NCBI GenBank assembly: GCA_048497495.1
Contig: JAFHCF010000159.1
Span: 1 to 64,000, forward strand
Direction: 5' to 3'
Source: JAFHCF01 sp048497495
GTDB taxonomy: Bacteria > Pseudomonadota > Alphaproteobacteria > Rhizobiales > Ancalomicrobiaceae
DNA: 64,000 bases
The translations under genes were made by a program, and so were the position numbers. Of this stretch, positions 60,823 to 64,000 are shown one piece after another. Each line of letters opens with the position of its first letter. The first letter of the stretch is position 1. The notes under the pieces are model-generated. The model saw only the letters and a program-made list of their open reading frames with translations, was not told the origin of the DNA and did not search any database.

Positions 60823-61106
60823 CCTTCGATTCCGCCGAGCATCTTCGGACCGACGAAGACGTTGCCGCCTATCTCGAAGCCGCGTTCGAAGACGGCGATC
60901 CGGCGCTCGTCGCTCATGCACTCGGCGTGATCGCCCGCACGCGCGGCATGACCAAGCTCGCCCGAGAAACCGGCATCGGCCGGCAGAGCCTCTATGTCGC
61001 GCTCTCCGAAGGCGGCAACCCGACGCTGGCGAATTTCATGGCGATCACCAAGGCGCTCGGGCTTGCCGTCCGGGTGGAGCCCATCCAGCACGAAGCGGCG
61101 GAATGA
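60801..61106 (+). CDS. HI1420-type antidote protein
   Basis: A 101-aa antitoxin: N-terminal toxin-binding part (KPFDSAEHLRTDEDVAAYLEAAFEDGDPALVAHALGVIART) and C-terminal helix-turn-helix (GMTKLARETGIGRQSLYVALSEGGNPTLANFMAITKALG). It lies 10 bases after the broken toxin and would be its partner. Its stop overlaps the start of the next, chimeric gene. An antitoxin kept beside a broken toxin may act as an orphan anti-addiction factor. Confidence 0.9.
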   Translation: MAPLETKPFDSAEHLRTDEDVAAYLEAAFEDGDPALVAHALGVIARTRGMTKLARETGIGRQSLYVALSEGGNPTLANFMAITKALGLAVRVEPIQHEAAE

Positions 61107-61948
61107 GCATGACCAAGCTCGGAACGGGCCTGATCGAGAGCGCGAGGGACGCCCTGACCATGGCGGGCGATGGTTCCAATCCTGCCCGCCTCACCCCCTT
61201 CGATGCCGCCGGCAACATCGACAGTGGTGAGACCGCTGCCGAGGGTGTACCGCCATTGATGGACAACAACGAACGTCTGAATATCTTTGAACAATCGCAT
61301 CAAGGTTTCCGCGATGTGGTTTATCAATTGGCCGACATAGCCGGCATTGCCCATTCTAACGTGAGCGAAATTGGCTACATTATCAGCTTACTCAATAGCG
61401 CGTTGATTGGTTCAATAGTCATTGAGCCCGGCGACGACGGGATAATGAGCGGATGGCAGAAGCCGTACACTGCAGTGAAATACAATAAAAAGCTGGATAT
61501 TATGGAGAACACTGTCAGATTTATGAAAGTGACGCAGAAATTGCTTTCCGATGATGCAATGCACTATGCCATTTCAAACGAGATTCGCCGCAAGCGATAC
61601 CCGGTAAAAACAAAAGATGAACTTGGGGAGCGCTACTTTGAGATCTCAAATGATCTAGACCGCTTACGTCGCGATATGGAGCCAATCGCGTCAGCACTTA
61701 AATCCATAGCTAAAACGGCAAGAAAGAAGACACACAAGGGGCGAGAACCCGAGTGGAACAAGTATCGAATTGTCTGGGAAGCTGCGGAATTTTTCGATGA
61801 CGCGAGCTGCCACAAGCCCTCGCCTGCCAAGACGTCGCCATTCACGGCATTCGTAGAGCAAATTTTCACGTTCGCATTCAAGACGAAGAAGCACCCCGAT
61901 GTGTCGAGGATCATCCGGGCGGCCTTGAGGGAGCGCCCGTTACGTTAA
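61103..61948 (+). CDS. Chimeric protein: antitoxin-like N-terminus on an unknown domain
   Basis: A 281-aa frame. Residues 1-47 (MTKLGTGLIESARDALTMAG, then ARLTPFDAAGNIDSGETAAE) resemble the truncated antitoxin-like frame at 52120. From about residue 48 the composition drops sharply in GC and the sequence, starting near an internal Met53 (MDNNERLNIFEQSHQGFRDV), is an unrecognised helical domain with a charged segment about residues 130-215. The natural gene may start at the ATG at 61259, the N-terminal part being a recombination scar. Function unknown; it ends 85 bases before the AlpA-like gene. Confidence 0.55.
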   Translation: MSMTKLGTGLIESARDALTMAGDGSNPARLTPFDAAGNIDSGETAAEGVPPLMDNNERLNIFEQSHQGFRDVVYQLADIAGIAHSNVSEIGYIISLLNSALIGSIVIEPGDDGIMSGWQKPYTAVKYNKKLDIMENTVRFMKVTQKLLSDDAMHYAISNEIRRKRYPVKTKDELGERYFEISNDLDRLRRDMEPIASALKSIAKTARKKTHKGREPEWNKYRIVWEAAEFFDDASCHKPSPAKTSPFTAFVEQIFTFAFKTKKHPDVSRIIRAALRERPLR

Positions 61949-62032
61949 TCGCGAATTTTCGTGGAATAACGTCCCTCCCGCCGCGTCCGTCAGATCGCGA
62001 TCATGGACACCTCCGACCGATGGAGTGCGCCC

Positions 62033-62221
62033 ATGCACATACCTCCCGAAATCCTCGCCTACCGCATCAACGACGCCTGCCGTGCTCTCAGTCTCGGACG
62101 TTCGACGCTCTACAAGCTGATCAACGAAGGCAAGCTCAAGTCGATCACCATCGCCGGCCGGACCTTGATCCCACGTTCCGAGATCGAGCGCCTCATTTCG
62201 GAGGCGTCGGCCGATGCGTGA
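62033..62221 (+). CDS. AlpA/excisionase-like helix-turn-helix protein
   Basis: A 62-aa MerR/Xis-type DNA-binding protein: ILAYRINDACRALSLGRSTLYKLINEGKLKSITIAGRTLIP followed by EIERLI. Such proteins activate excision or early genes of integrative elements and phage satellites. The ATG at 62033 has GGAG eight bases upstream; an ATG at 62003 would add ten residues. Its stop overlaps the next start. It opens a tight four-gene cluster that continues beyond the window. Confidence 0.88.
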   Translation: MHIPPEILAYRINDACRALSLGRSTLYKLINEGKLKSITIAGRTLIPRSEIERLISEASADA

Positions 62222-62474
62222 TCGGTTCTCCCGCGAGAATTCGCAACGCCCCTGTGCTCCGATCGCGTGGCGCCGCCGCTCGCTCGACCGCCTCACCAAG
62301 GCGATCGACGACTTCAGCCTGAACACGTTGGACGCGATCCGGGCGAGCGGCTTCGACGAAGCCGTTGCCCTGCGTGCCGTCACCGAAGGGCGAAAGGCGA
62401 TCTCCGCCGTTCTGGTGAGCACGGTCGAACCCCAGATGATCGAGGATGCGACGGAGGCCGGCAATGCAAGCTGA
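62214..62474 (+). CDS. Small hypothetical protein of the element core
   Basis: An 86-aa protein with no recognised domain: a basic N-terminus and two predicted helices (DRLTKAIDDFSLNTLDAIRASG, EAVALRAVTEGRKAISAVL). It overlaps the AlpA-like gene by eight bases and the DUF3631 gene by eleven, so it is translated with them. Genes of this kind commonly sit between excisionase and primase/helicase genes in such elements. Confidence 0.7.
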   Translation: MRDRFSRENSQRPCAPIAWRRRSLDRLTKAIDDFSLNTLDAIRASGFDEAVALRAVTEGRKAISAVLVSTVEPQMIEDATEAGNAS

Positions 62475-63825
62475 TCGCGCCACCGTTCACCCCCTGCCCG
62501 TGCCATCCCCGGCGCCCAAGAAGCGCAAAGCCGAGCCGAAGGCCGCCGGGTCGATCCTCTTCCCCGAGGTCGAGCCATGGCCGGGGCCGCTCGACGTCGG
62601 GACGCTCCTGAACGACATACGGGCGACGATCCGTCGCCACATCGTCTGTCCGACCGAGGCCACGATCGCCGCCGCCCTGTGGATCGCCTTCACTTGGGTG
62701 ATCGACTTCGTTCAAGTCGCCCCACTCGCCGTCATCACCGCGCCGGAAAAACGGTGCGGCAAGTCACAGTTTCTCGATCTCATCGGCCGCATGGTCCGAA
62801 AGCCGCTCGTCGCCTCGGGGATCACATCCGCCGCGACGTTCCGGGTGATCGAAGCCCACGCCCCGACCCTGCTGATCGACGAAGCCGACACCTTCATGAA
62901 GGACAATGAAGGCCTTCGCGGGGTGATCAACAGTGGCCATACGCGCCAGAGCGCCTTCGTGATCCGAACCGTCGGCGACACCCACGAACCGCGTCAATTC
63001 TCGACTTGGGGAGCCAAGGCGATTTCGGGGATCGGCAACTTGCCGGCGACGATCATGGATCGGGCGATCATCCTCGAACTTCGGCGGAAGCTGCCGAGCG
63101 AGACCGTCGAACGGCTGCGTCACGCCGACCCCGGCCACTTCGACATGTTGGCGCGGAAGCTCGCCCGCTTCGCCGAATTGCATGGCGAAGAGATCCGCCG
63201 GTCGCGGCCTCGTCTCCCCGACGCCCTGAACGATCGCGCCCAAGACAATTGGGACCCCCTTCTCGCCATCGCCGACGTTGCCGGCGGGGCATGGCCCGAC
63301 CTCGCCCGCCGCGTCGCTCTGAAGCTCTCGGCGGTCGACGAGGCGGTGGTCTCGACCGGCGCCGAACTCCTCTCCGACATTCGCGCCGCCTTCGACCAAG
63401 GCGGGCGGGATCGTCTCACCTCCGCCGACCTCATCGCCCGACTCTGCGACGACGAAGAGGCGGCTTGGGCGACCTACGATCGCGGCCGTCCTCTCTCGCC
63501 GCGCCAACTCGGGAAGAGGCTCGGCGAATACCGCATCACCTCGCGCAAGATCCGCTTCGGCGTGACCACCGCCCAAGGCTTCGAACGGTCGCAATTCGAA
63601 GATGTCTGGTTGCGTTATCTCGACGTCTGCCCAACGCCCCCCGACTCTTCCGGAACGCCGGAACAATCAAATGAAATCAATGAATTGATGTTCCGGATGC
63701 CGGATCATGTTCCGGAGCACTCGAGCCCTTCCGGAACAGGTAAGCCATTGAAATCAGACGATTGTTCCGGTGTTCCGGATGGAAGCCCCCTTGCGGGCGA
63801 AACCGAATGGGAGGAAGAGCTTTGA
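62464..63825 (+). CDS. DUF3631 helicase-like replication protein
   Basis: A 453-aa protein with the DUF3631 domain: FVQVAPLAVITAPEKRCGKSQFLDLIGRMV contains a Walker A-like GKS and PTLLIDEADTFMKDNEGLRGVINSGH a Walker B, and the central block LPATIMDRAIILELRRKLPSE is typical. DUF3631 proteins are found in P4-like satellites and integrative elements and are thought to serve in their replication. GGAGG precedes the ATG at 62464. A Pro/Ser-rich tail ends the protein. The next gene overlaps its stop. Confidence 0.9.
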   Translation: MQADRATVHPLPVPSPAPKKRKAEPKAAGSILFPEVEPWPGPLDVGTLLNDIRATIRRHIVCPTEATIAAALWIAFTWVIDFVQVAPLAVITAPEKRCGKSQFLDLIGRMVRKPLVASGITSAATFRVIEAHAPTLLIDEADTFMKDNEGLRGVINSGHTRQSAFVIRTVGDTHEPRQFSTWGAKAISGIGNLPATIMDRAIILELRRKLPSETVERLRHADPGHFDMLARKLARFAELHGEEIRRSRPRLPDALNDRAQDNWDPLLAIADVAGGAWPDLARRVALKLSAVDEAVVSTGAELLSDIRAAFDQGGRDRLTSADLIARLCDDEEAAWATYDRGRPLSPRQLGKRLGEYRITSRKIRFGVTTAQGFERSQFEDVWLRYLDVCPTPPDSSGTPEQSNEINELMFRMPDHVPEHSSPSGTGKPLKSDDCSGVPDGSPLAGETEWEEEL

Positions 63826-64000
63826 ACGCCGCCCGTCTCTTGGCCGAAGCCTCCGCCCTGGGGGCGCATTTCCGCCTCGTCGACGGCCGGGTGAAGGTCG
63901 CCGCGCCGCGCCCCTTGCCGGTCGATCTCATGGGCGAACTGCGAGCGCGGAAAGACGAGATCGCCCGCACTCTTTCGGCTTCATCGACCCCCTATACTAC
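63822..64000 (+). CDS. Partial gene, TubC-docking-like small protein
   Basis: The frame from TTG at 63822 (overlapping the DUF3631 stop as TTGA) is open to the end of the window and is cut off there. The sequence LLAEASALGAHFRLVDGRVKVAAPRPLPVDLMGELRARKDEI resembles the small TubC-like docking proteins often found after DUF3631 genes. Its full length cannot be seen. Confidence 0.65.
   Translation, partial: MNAARLLAEASALGAHFRLVDGRVKVAAPRPLPVDLMGELRARKDEIARTLSASSTPYT

Overview
The window is GC-rich chromosome from an alphaproteobacterium, most likely order Hyphomicrobiales (Rhizobiales). It carries the CtrA-ChpT-SciP cell-cycle circuit, a FlbD-type sigma-54 activator, flagellar genes behind TTAA-N7-TTAAC boxes, a che operon with a hybrid CheA, a DUF1134 (EipA-like) protein and OpgH. 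This is a family-level reading; genus cannot be fixed from sequence alone. The core is very GC-rich, while several blocks right of about 52 kb are visibly AT-richer.

Layout. 1-1.3 kb: two small minus-strand genes (one lipoprotein) and a gene-poor stretch next to the 3' end of a CAT-anticodon tRNA whose cloverleaf has two mismatches, perhaps the edge of an old insertion. 1.6-3.6 kb: a methyltransferase coupled to mnmA. 4-21.6 kb: flagellar and cell-cycle region, with fliK-flgD behind a sigma-54-type promoter, sciP, fliF-fliG-fliH-fliN-flbD, a LysE exporter, flhA, fliI-fliJ (minus) and ctrA. Three promoters (fliF, lysE, flhA) share a CtrA box followed at identical spacing by a second conserved element. 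The ctrA upstream region is crowded with GANTC sites. 21.9-28.6 kb: cheA-cheW-cheY-cheB-cheR, preceded by chpT, the phosphotransferase that feeds CtrA. CtrA, its inhibitor SciP and its phosphodonor ChpT thus lie within 22 kb beside the flagellar genes.

28.6-50 kb: envelope and metabolic genes. These are a coiled-coil membrane protein, an EipA-like protein, a YHS-like protein, a complete dipeptide/oligopeptide ABC transporter, a lipoprotein, an aldo/keto reductase, a RibD-C reductase, cytochrome b561, a compact four-gene pterin-type operon (MDR dehydrogenase, PTPS-like protein lacking one zinc histidine, glycosyltransferase, methyltransferase), opgH, and a TRAP transporter facing its GntR regulator across a perfect palindrome.

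50.1-64 kb and beyond: an integrative element. A tyrosine integrase opens it, and an AlpA-like regulator, a small overlapping gene, a DUF3631 helicase-like protein and the start of a further gene form its core at the right. Between them lies modular cargo: a RelE/Xre toxin-antitoxin pair, a c-di-GMP sensor with a periplasmic binding protein, a second integrase 3' end, decayed HigBA-like copies, an Xre/RES pair, and an AT-rich operon of sce7726 (PD-(D/E)XK-like), sce7725 and a zinc-ribbon RES protein. Two about 370-bp direct repeats, both decayed toxin-antitoxin copies, flank the RES/sce cargo. The sce/RES operon is the best candidate here for an undescribed, probably defensive, system.
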